The translations under genes were made by a program, and so were the position numbers. From Paraburkholderia polaris (GTDB taxonomy: Bacteria > Pseudomonadota > Gammaproteobacteria > Burkholderiales > Burkholderiaceae): 64,000 nucleotides of DNA. The stretch's first letter is position 1. Every line of letters begins with the position of its first letter. The notes under the pieces were generated by a model that did no database searches, had not been told where the DNA came from, and worked only from the letters and a program-made list of their open reading frames with translations. This document shows positions 17,324 to 26,685 of this stretch, piece after piece. Location: positions 1 through 64,000 of the forward strand of contig NZ_JABBGJ010000051.1 of NCBI RefSeq assembly GCF_012927345.1, read 5' to 3'.

Positions 17324-17663
17324 ACGCGCGGTCCTTTTGGTAAAGGCACTACACCATGCGAGCGGAATGGTCCGACTTATACACGCCTTACTAAAACTTT
17401 CCAAATGCCCCCGGCATAACTTGCGAATGTGTTGTGGATCGCCGACGCCTGCCGGAGACCCGCACGGCGCCTCGCTTGCAGCGGACCAAGGCAATTTTTG
17501 AGCGGGAGAATTGTTGTCACGGTTACTGTGCGAACCGTAAGGAGTTTGAAACATACGTTCGCCGAGTGGCCGCCCAGGCCCTGCGCCGGGTCCTGCCGAA
17601 ACTTGCGAGGTGCAGTACTCTGTACGGCTCAACGATCCACGAATCCGTGATGGAGTCTCGACG
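17324..17663. other. Divergent promoter region, autotransporter / aldo-keto reductase
   Basis: The 340 bases between two divergent start codons hold no gene I can support. They must carry both promoters. I did not find a convincing -35/-10 pair or palindrome here. Confidence 0.4.
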
Positions 17664-18719
17664 ATGCGATACAACCAGTTAGGCCGTACCGGTGTGTTTG
17701 TTTCAGAGCTGTGCCTGGGCACGATGACCTTCGGCGGTGGCGAGGGCATATGGAAGCAGATCGGCGATCTGCAGCAGGGGGACGCGGAGCGGCTGGTCGG
17801 CCGGGCGCTCGACGCGGGCATCAATTTCATCGACACGGCCGACGTCTACGCAGAGGGCGTGTCCGAACAGATCACGGGCCAGGCGCTTAAAAACCTCAAA
17901 GTGCCGCGCGACAAAGTTGTGGTCGCAACCAAAGTATTCGGCCCGATGGCAGCGTTCCCGAACGCACGCGGAGCCTCGCGCTATCACATCATCGACGGTG
18001 TCAAGGCGAGCCTGAAGCGCCTGCAACTCGATCACGTCGACCTGTATCAGATCCACGGTTTCGATCCGGCCACGCCGATCGAAGAAACCGTGCGCGCGCT
18101 CGATACGCTGGTTCAGCACGGCCATGTGCGCTATGTCGGCGTGTCGAACTGGGCCGCGTGGCAGATCGTCAAGGCGCTGGGCATTTCGGAACGCCTCGGC
18201 CTCGCGCGCTTTGAAACGCTCCAGGCGTATTACACGCTGGCGGGCCGCGACCTCGAACGCGAACTCGTGCCGATGCTGCGCAGCGAAGGTCTTGGGTTGA
18301 TGGTGTGGAGTCCGCTCGCGGGCGGCTTGCTAAGCGGCAAATATGGGCGCGAGCAGCAGGGCGAAGCAGGCAGCCGTCGCACGACGTTCGATTTTCCGCC
18401 GGTCAATCGCGAGCGCGCTTATGACTGCATCGACGTGATGCGTGATATCGCGGAGGCGAAGAAGGCCTCTGTGGCGCAGATCGCGCTCGCGTGGCTGCTG
18501 CATCAACGCGTGGTGACCTCGGTGATCGTCGGGGCGAAGAAAATCGAGCAACTCGACGACAACATTGCCGCCACCGGCGTCACCTTGACCGCCGACGAAC
18601 TGGCGAAGCTCGATCAGGTCAGCACGCTGCCGGCTGAGTACCCGGGCTGGATGCTGGAACGCCAGGGCGAGGCGCGCCGCAAACAGCTTGAAGAGGCGCG
18701 TCATCCGGCGCAAGGGTAG
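17664..18719 (+). CDS. Aldo/keto reductase
   Basis: The 351-residue NADPH-dependent oxidoreductase has the family TIM-barrel motifs: GINFIDTADVYAEGVSE carries the catalytic Asp and Tyr, VVVATKVFGPM the catalytic Lys, and DLYQIHGFD the catalytic His region. The C-terminal VTSVIVGAKKIEQLDDN binds the cofactor phosphate. It resembles the YghZ/Kvbeta-like AKR group that reduces aldehydes and ketones. The ATG at 17664 follows TGGAG; an in-frame upstream start at 17610 has no support. Its substrate is not evident from its neighbours. Confidence 0.9.
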   Translation: MRYNQLGRTGVFVSELCLGTMTFGGGEGIWKQIGDLQQGDAERLVGRALDAGINFIDTADVYAEGVSEQITGQALKNLKVPRDKVVVATKVFGPMAAFPNARGASRYHIIDGVKASLKRLQLDHVDLYQIHGFDPATPIEETVRALDTLVQHGHVRYVGVSNWAAWQIVKALGISERLGLARFETLQAYYTLAGRDLERELVPMLRSEGLGLMVWSPLAGGLLSGKYGREQQGEAGSRRTTFDFPPVNRERAYDCIDVMRDIAEAKKASVAQIALAWLLHQRVVTSVIVGAKKIEQLDDNIAATGVTLTADELAKLDQVSTLPAEYPGWMLERQGEARRKQLEEARHPAQG

Positions 18720-18838
18720 GTGCAAGGTGCGGCGTGTGCTGCTCCCGTTGCACGCGGGATAGGTCGTCGGTGAGCGGTGGCGCGGTGCGCCGGGCAAGTA
18801 ACCTGCCGTCACACCGCTACTTCGCGACACCGCGTGCC

Positions 18839-19195
18839 TTACGCCGTCGGCTTACTGTCCGCCTGATAAGCGGCGACGGCGTCCATTGTGCGTGCCGAGT
18901 ACACCATGGCGGCGCCCGCATTCACGGCAACCGCCACGCCCAGTGCTTCGGCGATCTCTTCACGAGTTGCGCCGTGTTTCAGCGCTTCGGCAGTGTGCAC
19001 GGTGATACAGCCGTCGCATCGCACGGTCACGGCCACCGCAAGCGAAATCAGCTCACGCGTCTTCGCGCCGAGCAGGTCGGCCTTCTGGCCTGCGCTCGAC
19101 ATCGTTTGATAGGCCTTCACGGTATCCGGCGAAAGTTTTGCGATCTCGCCGATGCGGCCGAACAGTTCCTTGCGGTAATCGATCCAGTTCAACAT
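18839..19195 (-). CDS. Carboxymuconolactone decarboxylase / AhpD-like protein
   Basis: A 118-residue all-helical protein. VTVRCDGCITVHTAEALKHG contains the CxxC and downstream His of the AhpD-like branch of the CMD family, so peroxidase-like thiol chemistry is more likely than decarboxylation. A strong AAAGGAGC ribosome-binding site precedes the ATG. It is divergent from an AraC-family gene 117 bases away, a common pairing, so that regulator probably controls it. Confidence 0.88.
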   Translation of the reverse strand: MLNWIDYRKELFGRIGEIAKLSPDTVKAYQTMSSAGQKADLLGAKTRELISLAVAVTVRCDGCITVHTAEALKHGATREEIAEALGVAVAVNAGAAMVYSARTMDAVAAYQADSKPTA

Positions 19196-19312
19196 GACAG
19201 TGCTCCTTTGTTTGCAGCGAGCCGGCGGGTGCCGGTGTCGTGAGGCATAGTATTGCGCTGTGCAGCGACATCCTGAATACTCGATTCGCTCAACTTTTAG
19301 CGCGATCGTCTC

Positions 19313-20254
19313 ATGGATACGCTCAGCCGACTGATCGAGCTTGCCCGGCCGCAAGCTAGCCTGGATTTGCGCTGCCTGCTCGCAGGTGGCTTCGACATTG
19401 ATCATGCGCCGGTGGAGGCGGGTGTTGCGCCTTTTCATCTGGTGCTGGACGGCACTTGCGTCGTCGAGACTGCGGGTGGCGGGCAGGTTGCACTGCACGC
19501 AGGGGATTTCGTGCTGTTTCCGCGTGGCGCTGCGCATCGGGTGCGCGATGTTGGCCGGGCGGCTGCCACCGCGCCGCTGACGTTGAGTCATGACGGCATG
19601 CTGCCATTGCGCCGCAACGACGGTGGCGACGCCTGCGCTGATCTCGACCTTCTGTGCGGCCGGTTTGTCTACGTACCGGGCTCGTCCGCGTTGCTGCTCA
19701 ACGCGCTGCCCGATCCATTTCATGTGTCGCTGGTTGGCGTGCAAACGCTCGGCGCGTTGCAGACGGTGATTGCACTGATGCGCGCCGAAGCCGAGCAACG
19801 TCAGCCCGGCGCGCTCGCGATCGTCACCGCATTGAGCCACGCACTCTTCGCGATGGCCTTGCGCGCGCATGGCGAACAGAATGCATCGACCCCGGGCGTC
19901 TTGACGCTGCTGGCCGATGCGCGTCTCGGCGCCTCTGTGCAAGGCATGCTGAGCGCCCCCGAGCGGGCGTGGACGATCGCGGAGCTTGGGGAGCTCGCGG
20001 CGATGTCCCGCGCGACCTATGCGCGCCACTTCAACGAGCGCGCGGGCATGACGGTGATGGACTTTCTCACGCAGATCCGCATGACAATCGCGTGCGATCT
20101 GCTGCTGCGCACGCAGCGTAGCGCCGCGGAGATCGGTGAGGCAGTGGGGTATCAATCGGAAGCCGCTTTCGGCAAGGCGTTTCAGCAGAGCGTCGGTGTG
20201 ACGCCGGGACGTTACCGGCGTCAACCGCAAGAAAACGGTCAGAAAGCCGGCTAG
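19313..20254 (+). CDS. AraC-family regulator with cupin sensor domain
   Basis: The 313-residue protein has an N-terminal cupin (about 10-175; VALHAGDFVLFPRGAAHRV is its core) and a C-terminal AraC DNA-binding domain with two helix-turn-helix motifs (WTIAELGELAAMSRATYARH and RSAAEIGEAVGYQSEAAFGK) and the closing GVTPGRYRR. It probably activates the divergent AhpD-like gene in response to a small, possibly reactive, compound. Its stop codon overlaps the stop codon of the convergent FUSC-like gene by three bases. Confidence 0.9.
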   Translation: MDTLSRLIELARPQASLDLRCLLAGGFDIDHAPVEAGVAPFHLVLDGTCVVETAGGGQVALHAGDFVLFPRGAAHRVRDVGRAAATAPLTLSHDGMLPLRRNDGGDACADLDLLCGRFVYVPGSSALLLNALPDPFHVSLVGVQTLGALQTVIALMRAEAEQRQPGALAIVTALSHALFAMALRAHGEQNASTPGVLTLLADARLGASVQGMLSAPERAWTIAELGELAAMSRATYARHFNERAGMTVMDFLTQIRMTIACDLLLRTQRSAAEIGEAVGYQSEAAFGKAFQQSVGVTPGRYRRQPQENGQKAG

Positions 20255-20847
20255 GCCTTCTCGGGTCTGCCGAGCCAGCGCTTCTCGATCCACGACATGA
20301 TCAAGGTCACCAGCAGTGCGCAGACCGTGCCCAAGGTGACTTCGCCGAGGCGCAGCAGGGCCTTGTCCCACGGCGAACCGACGCCCGGCACCAACAGCAT
20401 GATGGTCGCGGTAATGCCGCCTAGACGCGCGGCGCTGCCCACGTTCACGACCCAGCAAATCACGATGGCCACGGCAACCGTGGCAGCGTAAGCCGCGAGA
20501 TTGCCGCCACCGGACGTTGCGCCGACGAGGCCGCAAACGGCGCCGACCATCGCGCCGATGAACTGATCGCGCGAGAGATTGCGGGTGTCGATATAACTAT
20601 GCTGGCTCACCGCGATCGCCGTAATCGCGGCCCAGAAGGCCTGCTCGGTATGCAACCATCGGCCGATCGCGAAAGCGAGGCTTGCGCCGGCCACCGCCTG
20701 CGCGGCCATCACGCCGCCTTCAGCCAGCCGGTCGCCCAGCGGCAGCGACTTGAGAAAAGCAAACAGCGAGTTGGCGGCGTTCGTCCGCGCTTCACGTCTT
20801 GAATCGTCGGGAGAGGTCATCGAATGGGGCGGAGCCTGTTGCAGCAT
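20251..20847 (-). CDS. FUSC-like inner-membrane protein
   Basis: About 198 residues with at least five hydrophobic segments, including AFWAAITAIAVSQHSYIDTRNL and the stretch ending ITATIMLLVPGVGSPWDKALLR. This fits the half-size FUSC_2 family related to aromatic-acid exporters of the AaeB type. The start is uncertain: ATG at 20847 or 20820, neither with a good ribosome-binding site. The gene follows the antiporter gene by 14 bases on the same strand, so the two are probably co-transcribed. Confidence 0.75.
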   Translation of the reverse strand: MLQQAPPHSMTSPDDSRREARTNAANSLFAFLKSLPLGDRLAEGGVMAAQAVAGASLAFAIGRWLHTEQAFWAAITAIAVSQHSYIDTRNLSRDQFIGAMVGAVCGLVGATSGGGNLAAYAATVAVAIVICWVVNVGSAARLGGITATIMLLVPGVGSPWDKALLRLGEVTLGTVCALLVTLIMSWIEKRWLGRPEKA

Positions 20848-20861
20848 GAAGGATTCGTATT

Positions 20862-22181
20862 CTAGCGTTGGCCGCTGCGCAGCCTGCGATACCAGTTCAT
20901 CAGAGGCGTAGCCGAGACGCCATGAACCACGACCGAAGCCGCGACGACCGCTAGCGTGAGCGGCACCAGTGGCGTGACGTCGGACGCCGCGCCCTGTTCG
21001 AGCGCGTATGCAAGGTAGTAAAACGAACCGATGCCGCGGATGCCGAACCAGCTCATCAACCGCCGCTGCGTATGCGTCGCGTTCGACCCCAGCAATGACA
21101 ACTCCACCGATACCGGCCGGACGAAGACGAACAGCGCAACCGTGAGCGCGACCGTCTGCCACGTGAAAAGCGGCACTTGCAGCGTGGCGAGCACATTGCC
21201 GACCATCGCCATCACCGCCACCTCGGCGATGCGTTCCAGTTCGATCGTGAAGCCCATCACCGACTCCGCCATATACGCGTGCGCTTTGCTTGGGTTCGCC
21301 GCGGTTGCCTCGACGTCTTCGGAATCGACTGTGCCGATCGCTTTGCGCGCCGAAACGCCGCCGCTCGCACGATGTTCGACGCGGCGCATCGCGACGCCCG
21401 CGGCGAACACCGCCAGAAAGCCATACGTGTGCACGAGTTGCGCAGCGCCGAACGAGAGTTCGATCAGCCCTAACGCGAAGAAACCCTCTAGACCGAGCGC
21501 CTGCGCATGGCGCGTACGCAACCAGGTGACCGCATGCGTCGTGGCCCAGCCGAGCAGGCTGCCGATCGCAATCGCACCGACCACGCCCCATACCATGCTG
21601 CCGACGAGCCTGAAGGTCAGCACGTCGCCGGCTTGAGAGGCGGGCGCCGCGCATATCGCAAGGCCGAGCATGGCGAAGGGAAGTGCGACGCCGTCGTTCA
21701 GGCCGCCTTCGCCGGAGAGCGCGAAGCGCAGCAGGTCGTGATCGCCGGGATTGTGCACCTGGACGTCGTGGGCCAGCACCGGATCGGTTGGCGCCAGGAT
21801 CGCCGCGAGCAGCAGGGACGGCCCCCAGCCAAGTTGCAACACATACACGCCGAACAGCGTGAGCAGCGCAATGGTCGCCAGCATGGCGAGAAAGCCGAGA
21901 CGCAGCGGCACGGTCCAGAGCTTCTCCAGCATGCCGAGGCGCAAACGCAGGCCGATGGCGAACAGCGAGACCAGCAGCGCGACTTCGGTGATGATTCGCA
22001 GCAGATGGGCATCGGCGACGATATCGAGGCGCAACAGGTCCAAGCCGCGTGGCCCGAGCGCGTACCCGATGGCGAGGTAGAACATGGCGGCACTAACGGG
22101 CAGCCGCTGCAACGTCGTCGCTGCCACGCCGATAAAAACAAGCACGGCTCCGACGATGAGAAACCACAGTGTTTCGTGCAT
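20862..22181 (-). CDS. Na+/H+ antiporter, CPA1/NhaP type
   Basis: A 439-residue membrane protein with about 12 predicted helices. LLAAILAPTDPVLAHDVQVH is the CPA1 motif with the unwound TDP segment, and ALSGEGGLNDGVALPFAMLG holds the Asn-Asp ion-binding pair. It should exchange protons for Na+ or K+ across the inner membrane. The ATG at 22181 gives a normal N-terminus; the frame extends 12 residues upstream without support. A soluble loop of about 40 residues after ARKAIGTVDSEDVEATAANP is longer than usual. The FUSC-like gene follows immediately. Confidence 0.9.
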   Translation of the reverse strand: MHETLWFLIVGAVLVFIGVAATTLQRLPVSAAMFYLAIGYALGPRGLDLLRLDIVADAHLLRIITEVALLVSLFAIGLRLRLGMLEKLWTVPLRLGFLAMLATIALLTLFGVYVLQLGWGPSLLLAAILAPTDPVLAHDVQVHNPGDHDLLRFALSGEGGLNDGVALPFAMLGLAICAAPASQAGDVLTFRLVGSMVWGVVGAIAIGSLLGWATTHAVTWLRTRHAQALGLEGFFALGLIELSFGAAQLVHTYGFLAVFAAGVAMRRVEHRASGGVSARKAIGTVDSEDVEATAANPSKAHAYMAESVMGFTIELERIAEVAVMAMVGNVLATLQVPLFTWQTVALTVALFVFVRPVSVELSLLGSNATHTQRRLMSWFGIRGIGSFYYLAYALEQGAASDVTPLVPLTLAVVAASVVVHGVSATPLMNWYRRLRSGQR

Positions 22182-22264
22182 GAGTGTCCGGGTGGGGCCG
22201 GCATGCGAGCAACGCATGCGCAGCCGGTTAGGGGCCCGCGCCCGAACGCGTCACCCGCGTCGCT

Positions 22265-22675
22265 TCAAGGCGCGCGTCCGAACGCTTCACGCAATTTGCG
22301 TTTGGCCTGTTGCAAGGTGTCGCGGCGCGTCTTCGGCAGATTCCTGCCGGCGCGATTGATATAGAAGTTCAGCATCGACATCGCCGACTGGAACGGCGTG
22401 CCCTTGCGACGGCGACTATGCGTCGAAGACTGCTTCAACGATTTCGCGATCGACTCCGCGCTGCCAGTTTTGAAAATGTCGTGCTCGAGATCCATCGCAT
22501 CGCTGGTTTCCATCACGTGATGCGACCACTTTTGCGGACGCTTCGCGCTGCTCTGGCTCGCTGTTTTGGCGCGCTGCGCGGCGTGCGCCTGTGCATGCCG
22601 CTGACGCGGAGGACGTCCTGACTTACCGCGGCTAACCGGGCGTTTCGATTTGCTGGCGGCTTTTCTGGTGGCCAT
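22265..22675 (-). CDS. DUF3175 protein
   Basis: The 136-residue, strongly basic protein has a Lys/Arg-rich N-terminus (about 1-48) and then the DUF3175 core: KWSHHVMETSDAMDLEHDIF and RRRKGTPFQSAMSMLNFYIN. The function is unknown; the basic tail suggests nucleic-acid or DNA-associated binding. A strong GGGAGGTG precedes the ATG. It opens the run of small stress-type genes that extends to about 30.1 kb. Confidence 0.85.
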   Translation of the reverse strand: MATRKAASKSKRPVSRGKSGRPPRQRHAQAHAAQRAKTASQSSAKRPQKWSHHVMETSDAMDLEHDIFKTGSAESIAKSLKQSSTHSRRRKGTPFQSAMSMLNFYINRAGRNLPKTRRDTLQQAKRKLREAFGRAP

Positions 22676-22785
22676 GCTTTCACCTCCCTACCTTATCGAG
22701 TCGTACTCGCAATGACTTTGCTTGCCAGCTTGCGTACTTGCTTGCTTGGGCATTCGCCTCGTCAATCGCTTGCTCAAAGTGAAAC

Positions 22786-22818
22786 GCGCCGGCTACCGCT
22801 TTAGCGGTATGCCGGCGC
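22786..22818 (-). terminator. Hairpin after the PRC-barrel gene
   Basis: GCGCCGGC-TACCGC pairs with GCGGTA-(T)-GCCGGCGC around a TTTA loop, 14 base pairs with one bulged base. It sits about 65 bases past the PRC-barrel stop codon and in front of the DUF3175 gene, so it probably separates their transcripts. There is no T-run. Confidence 0.6.
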
Positions 22819-22881
22819 ATTACTGCGGGCGCGGCTCGAAGGCGCAATCAACTAACCAGATTTACCCGCATTGTCTGTGGA

Positions 22882-23409
22882 CTACAGCTTCAGCCCACCC
22901 GCTTCCGGTGCATCCGATGAACCCGCCGGAATGTCGCCGACGCCCAGGTCGTCGCGTCGATCGTACCGGTCACGTCCCCAGTAGGGCTCGCTTCCGTAGT
23001 ACTGATGGACGGACGTGGCCCAGGTCTGGTCGGCCATGGCCGGCCAGTGATCCTTATCGAACCCCGGGGCGTTTTTCACTCGCTCGGCTGTCATATCGAG
23101 GACGAAGCATTTCTGCTGCGTATCGAGTGTCAGTGCGTTCCACGGAATCGCCAGCAGCTTGTCGCCGATGCCGAGAAAGCCGCCGCTCGACAGCACCGCA
23201 TACGCGATGCGACCCGAGCCGACGTCGAGCATGATGTCCTTCACCTTGCCGATGTCCTCGCCATCGCTGCTGATCACCTTGTTGCCGTCGAGGGTGCCTG
23301 CCGCCATCACGTCCGGGCCTGGACCGTCTGCGGTCGCGCTGCCCTTGCCGACAATACGCGCGCCCTGGTCCTGGCGCATGCCGCCTAGGGTCTGTGTCTG
23401 GTTGACCAT
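22882..23409 (-). CDS. PRC-barrel domain protein
   Basis: The 175-residue soluble protein has a PRC-barrel at about residues 38-115 (KVISSDGEDIGKVKDIMLDV, then IAYAVLSSGGFLGIGDKLLA and IPWNALTLD). PRC-barrel proteins of this size are common in stress-induced gene sets and are thought to bind RNA or membrane-associated partners. The C-terminal third is Asp/Tyr-rich (YYGSEPYWGRDRYDRRDDLG). GGGAGGAACACC precedes the ATG, an excellent ribosome-binding site. Role unknown. Confidence 0.88.
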   Translation of the reverse strand: MVNQTQTLGGMRQDQGARIVGKGSATADGPGPDVMAAGTLDGNKVISSDGEDIGKVKDIMLDVGSGRIAYAVLSSGGFLGIGDKLLAIPWNALTLDTQQKCFVLDMTAERVKNAPGFDKDHWPAMADQTWATSVHQYYGSEPYWGRDRYDRRDDLGVGDIPAGSSDAPEAGGLKL

Positions 23410-23703
23410 GGTGTTCCTCCCTTACTGGTTTGATGTAGGGATAACTGAGCAACCGGCGTTCCTCCGATTTCGCGGAGCCGCTGCAGCAGTGGTGGCGCGG
23501 AATCACGGTGCTTTGCGCGGTGTGTTGTTCAGGCAGCTAGCCTAAACGGTACGTAAAGGATGCTGATCGTTTGAAACTATTTCGTCCACGTGGAGCAGTG
23601 CAGCGCCGGGCATGGGCCTTGCTGTCTATCCATTTGGACGGCCTCGCTGAAAGGAACGGCGGGTTCTGCAGAACTATGAGCTGACCGGTGAAGGAGGGGA
23701 GTA

Positions 23704-23976
23704 ATGAAACAACTATCCAGAAGGAGCGCGGGCAAGCAGGCGCTGATCGTGGCCGCAATGGTGTTATTGAGCGCGGCTTCTGGCTGCAAACGCTCCGACA
23801 ACGGCAGCGCGGATACGTCCACCGCCGCCAGTTCCGCACTAGCCAGCAGTGGCGTGATGAATGGCGACGCGGCAACCGGCAGCACTGCTGATACGAGTAG
23901 TGGCGCGGCGGCTGCTGCCGCAGACGCGGCGAGTACGGCGGGTGCGGCCACAACAGCCTCCGGCGCCAGCCAATAA
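23704..23976 (+). CDS. Small Ala/Ser/Thr-rich putative lipoprotein
   Basis: A 90-residue protein with a basic start, a hydrophobic segment (ALIVAAMVLLSAASGC) and a cysteine at about residue 28 that fits a lipobox, though the -3 position is Ala and not Leu. The mature part is low-complexity (Ala, Ser, Thr, Gly, Asp) without recognisable domain. GAAGGAGGGGAG upstream is a strong ribosome-binding site. It is divergent from the PRC-barrel gene. Confidence 0.65.
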   Translation: MKQLSRRSAGKQALIVAAMVLLSAASGCKRSDNGSADTSTAASSALASSGVMNGDAATGSTADTSSGAAAAAADAASTAGAATTASGASQ

Positions 23977-24077
23977 GTCAGTTTGGGATCCAAAGTAATA
24001 GCGCGTGCATTTGCATTGCGGAAGATAAGATTGCAGCTTCAGAATTCCGCCAGCAGGTGAATCCCGGCGCGGTGATT

Positions 24078-25412
24078 TCAGCCCATCTCTTTCGACGCCG
24101 CCAGTTTGGCCTCGCGAGCCGCCTGTCTGGCGTCGCGCAATGGCGCGGCCTCGCGTGATGCGACCGGCCGCCGTGAAGTTCGCGCACCCGCCTTGGCATC
24201 GGTCTTCGCCGTGGCTTCTTTACGCACCACGCGCGATTTTTTCAGCAGGCTGGTCAGCGAGCCGTCGATGCTATTTTTCACCGCCGCCTCCCGCATCTTG
24301 CGGCCCTTGGCGCCAGCCTTGCGCGCCAGCTTCGCCGCACGTTTCTCCGCGTACGCGAGCAACGCGGCAAATGCTACTTCATCTACTCTCAGCCCGCGGC
24401 GTGTCTGGCCGGGCGGCAAGCTTCGCAACTCGTCCGCCTCGAATGCACTGATTACCGCAGGGTGGATGTAGCAGCGTCGGCAAACTGCGGGCGTATTGCG
24501 CAGTAACGCCGCCACGTCCTTAACGGTCGCAACGATATGACGGCGCGCTTCCGTTGCACTGCTGCACACCAGCCGCCGCAGCGCGGCCAGCGCATAGACG
24601 CTGCCGGCCCACGTTCGATAGTCTTTCGCGGTGAAGTCGGCATCGCTCGCACGGCGCAGGTAATCGTTGATGTCGGCCGAACCAACCGTGCGGCGCGTGC
24701 CGTCTTCGTCGAGATACTGGAACAGGTCGTGGCCCGGCAGTTCGGCGCAACGGCGCACGATGCGTTTGATGCGCGGATTGTCCACAGTCACGTCGTGCTC
24801 GATGCCGCTCTTGCCGCGAAACCTGAAGCGCAACTGGCCGGCTTCGATCTTCATATGTTTCTTGCGCAGCGTCGTCAAACCGTACGACTGGTTCTCGCGC
24901 GCGTATTCCACACTGCCGATGCGAATCAGCGTGGTGTCGAGCAACTGCACGATCGCGGCGATCACCTTGTCGCAGGGCATGCCCGGCAGTTTCAGATCGC
25001 GTGCGACGCGGGCGCGGATCTTCGGCAACGCACGCCCGAACTCCGCCATGCGTTCGTATTTATCGGCGTCGCGCGTCTCGCGCCAGCGCGGGTGATACCG
25101 GTATTGCTTGCGGCCGCGTGCGTCGCGGCCCGTCGCCTGGATATGACCACGCGGGTCGGGACAGATCCAGACGTCTTCGTAAGCAGGCGGAATAGCGAGC
25201 GCATTGATGCGTTTGATTTCATCTTCGTCGTCGATGCGCTTGCCGGTCAGATCGACGTACACGAAGCCGTCTTTTTCACGCTTGCGCGTATAGCCGGGTT
25301 TCGTGTCGTCGGCGTGTCGCAAACCTGGCGGCATGACAGCGGGCGCCGCTTGCGGCGCGCTGTTGTCAGGGCGTTCGGGGCGGCGTTGAAGCGGGGTGGT
25401 CGTGGCAGCCAT
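24078..25412 (-). CDS. DNA topoisomerase IB (poxvirus-like)
   Basis: The 444-residue protein relaxes supercoils by a transient 3'-phosphotyrosyl link. KREKDGFVYVDLTGKRIDDE and PPAYEDVWICPDPRGHIQAT mark the N-terminal DNA-clamp domain; RIGSVEYARENQSYGLTTLRKKH and GKSGIEHDVTV belong to the catalytic core; NTPAVCRRCYIHPAVISAF contains the catalytic tyrosine. The last ~100 residues are a Lys/Arg/Ala-rich tail that probably adds DNA affinity. The ATG at 25412 is chosen as the first Met close to the family start; the frame stays open upstream into the divergent gene's region. Bacterial TopIB is accessory and often sits among stress genes, as here. Confidence 0.9.
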   Translation of the reverse strand: MAATTTPLQRRPERPDNSAPQAAPAVMPPGLRHADDTKPGYTRKREKDGFVYVDLTGKRIDDEDEIKRINALAIPPAYEDVWICPDPRGHIQATGRDARGRKQYRYHPRWRETRDADKYERMAEFGRALPKIRARVARDLKLPGMPCDKVIAAIVQLLDTTLIRIGSVEYARENQSYGLTTLRKKHMKIEAGQLRFRFRGKSGIEHDVTVDNPRIKRIVRRCAELPGHDLFQYLDEDGTRRTVGSADINDYLRRASDADFTAKDYRTWAGSVYALAALRRLVCSSATEARRHIVATVKDVAALLRNTPAVCRRCYIHPAVISAFEADELRSLPPGQTRRGLRVDEVAFAALLAYAEKRAAKLARKAGAKGRKMREAAVKNSIDGSLTSLLKKSRVVRKEATAKTDAKAGARTSRRPVASREAAPLRDARQAAREAKLAASKEMG

Positions 25413-25577
25413 CGTCGCAGGTAGAAGTTTCAAGCAGGCGGTGCGGTTTGCGCCGGTGTTTCCCTGCAAGCAAAGGCGATGCCCAGCGCCGGACGTGGCC
25501 GCGCGGCTTGTGGTGCGCAAGCGGAACAGTCCTTGCGAATGCTCACTGTGAGCACTGGATAAACCAAGGAGAGCGCC

Positions 25578-25919
25578 ATGAGCAGCACGCTGAATCCCGA
25601 TGAAGAGCCGCAACAGGTAGTCAAACAAACCTCAGGCACAACGGGCGCGTTGGGCCCGAGTGATTCGTCCGATAGCGGTAGCGATGTCGCCGGTGCGAAG
25701 CGCCACGAATTCGATATTGATTCAGAACTGGACAACCACGCGCTCGAAACCGGCGACACCGAGCTCGGCAGCGATACCGATCGCGCCGGTACAGGCGAGC
25801 GAGCCGCTGCTGACGGCGACTCGACGCTCGTCGAAAACGGAGATATCGAACCCGACCGCATTGTCGATCCGCTGGCAGCCGATGACGACGGCCTCGACGA
25901 CGATCCGCAGGGTCTCTAG
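25578..25919 (+). CDS. Small, very acidic, probably disordered protein
   Basis: I do not recognise a family. The 113 residues hold about 30 Asp/Glu against six Lys/Arg, with many Ser, Gly and Thr and no hydrophobic core, ending in AADDDGLDDDPQGL. AAGGAGAGCGCC before the ATG is a strong ribosome-binding site, which supports a real gene. It is divergent from the topoisomerase IB gene. Similar short acidic proteins are often labelled hypothetical in Burkholderia. Confidence 0.75.
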   Translation: MSSTLNPDEEPQQVVKQTSGTTGALGPSDSSDSGSDVAGAKRHEFDIDSELDNHALETGDTELGSDTDRAGTGERAAADGDSTLVENGDIEPDRIVDPLAADDDGLDDDPQGL

Positions 25920-26035
25920 CAAGGCCGTCAGACATAGGCACGTCTTTTGCTGATTTGGGACGTATCGGGACGTATCAAAGGGGCGGGCCGTTTAATGTGC
26001 GCCCGGTCCCTGCACTAACGTGAAGGAGAAAGCGC

Positions 26036-26587
26036 ATGGCTAACACGCTGAATGGTTGCAAGGTGGCGGTACTCGCGGTGGACGGCTTTGAACAAGCCGA
26101 GCTGGTCGAACCGAAACGCGCGCTGGTTGAGGCAGGTGCGACGGTACACGTCATTTCAGCGAAGCCTGGCAAGATCCAGGGTTTCAAACATGTCGACAAG
26201 GGTGACGCCGTCGAGGTCGATTCGACCTTCGACACGGCGAGCGCGAACGACTATGACGCCGTCGTACTGCCGGGTGGTGTGGTGAATGGGGACGCCATCC
26301 GTTTGCTGCCGCAGGCGCAGGCCTTCGTCAAGGCCGCCGACAGTGCAAAGAAGCCGATCGCGGTGATCTGCCACGGGACATGGCTGCCGGTGTCGGCAGG
26401 GATCATCAAGGGGCGCACGGTAACGAGTTGGCCGAGTCTGCAAGACGATATTCGCAATGCGGGCGGCACGTGGGTGGACCAGGAAGTTGTCGAGGACGGC
26501 AATCTGATTACCAGCCGCAAGCCCGACGATCTTCCGGCTTTCAATAAAACACTGATTGCGCAATTGTCGAAGCGCAAGGCTGAGTAA
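26036..26587 (+). CDS. PfpI/DJ-1-family protein (type 1 glutamine amidotransferase-like)
   Basis: The 183-residue protein has the DJ-1/PfpI fold. VAVLAVDGFEQAELVEPKRA opens it, DAVVLPGGVVNGD holds the family glycines, and IAVICHGTWLPVSAG carries the nucleophile-elbow cysteine and its His neighbour. Relatives are YhbO-type stress proteins reported as deglycases or proteases. AAGGAGAAAGCGC is a strong ribosome-binding site. It is followed by the DUF4142 gene 98 bases on and fits the stress theme of this stretch. Confidence 0.9.
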   Translation: MANTLNGCKVAVLAVDGFEQAELVEPKRALVEAGATVHVISAKPGKIQGFKHVDKGDAVEVDSTFDTASANDYDAVVLPGGVVNGDAIRLLPQAQAFVKAADSAKKPIAVICHGTWLPVSAGIIKGRTVTSWPSLQDDIRNAGGTWVDQEVVEDGNLITSRKPDDLPAFNKTLIAQLSKRKAE

Positions 26588-26685
26588 GCGAAGCGTAATT
26601 GACGAGGCACGCAGAAGCTGTTTTGAAATGCTGTGCCTCGTCGTTCTATCCGCTGCGGTGGATGTGTCGACCAGGGAGAAAATGT

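Noticed and set aside
17324-17836. Longer autotransporter reading frame upstream of 17323
   Set aside because: A signal peptide and ribosome-binding site start at 17323; the upstream part overlaps the divergent aldo/keto reductase region.
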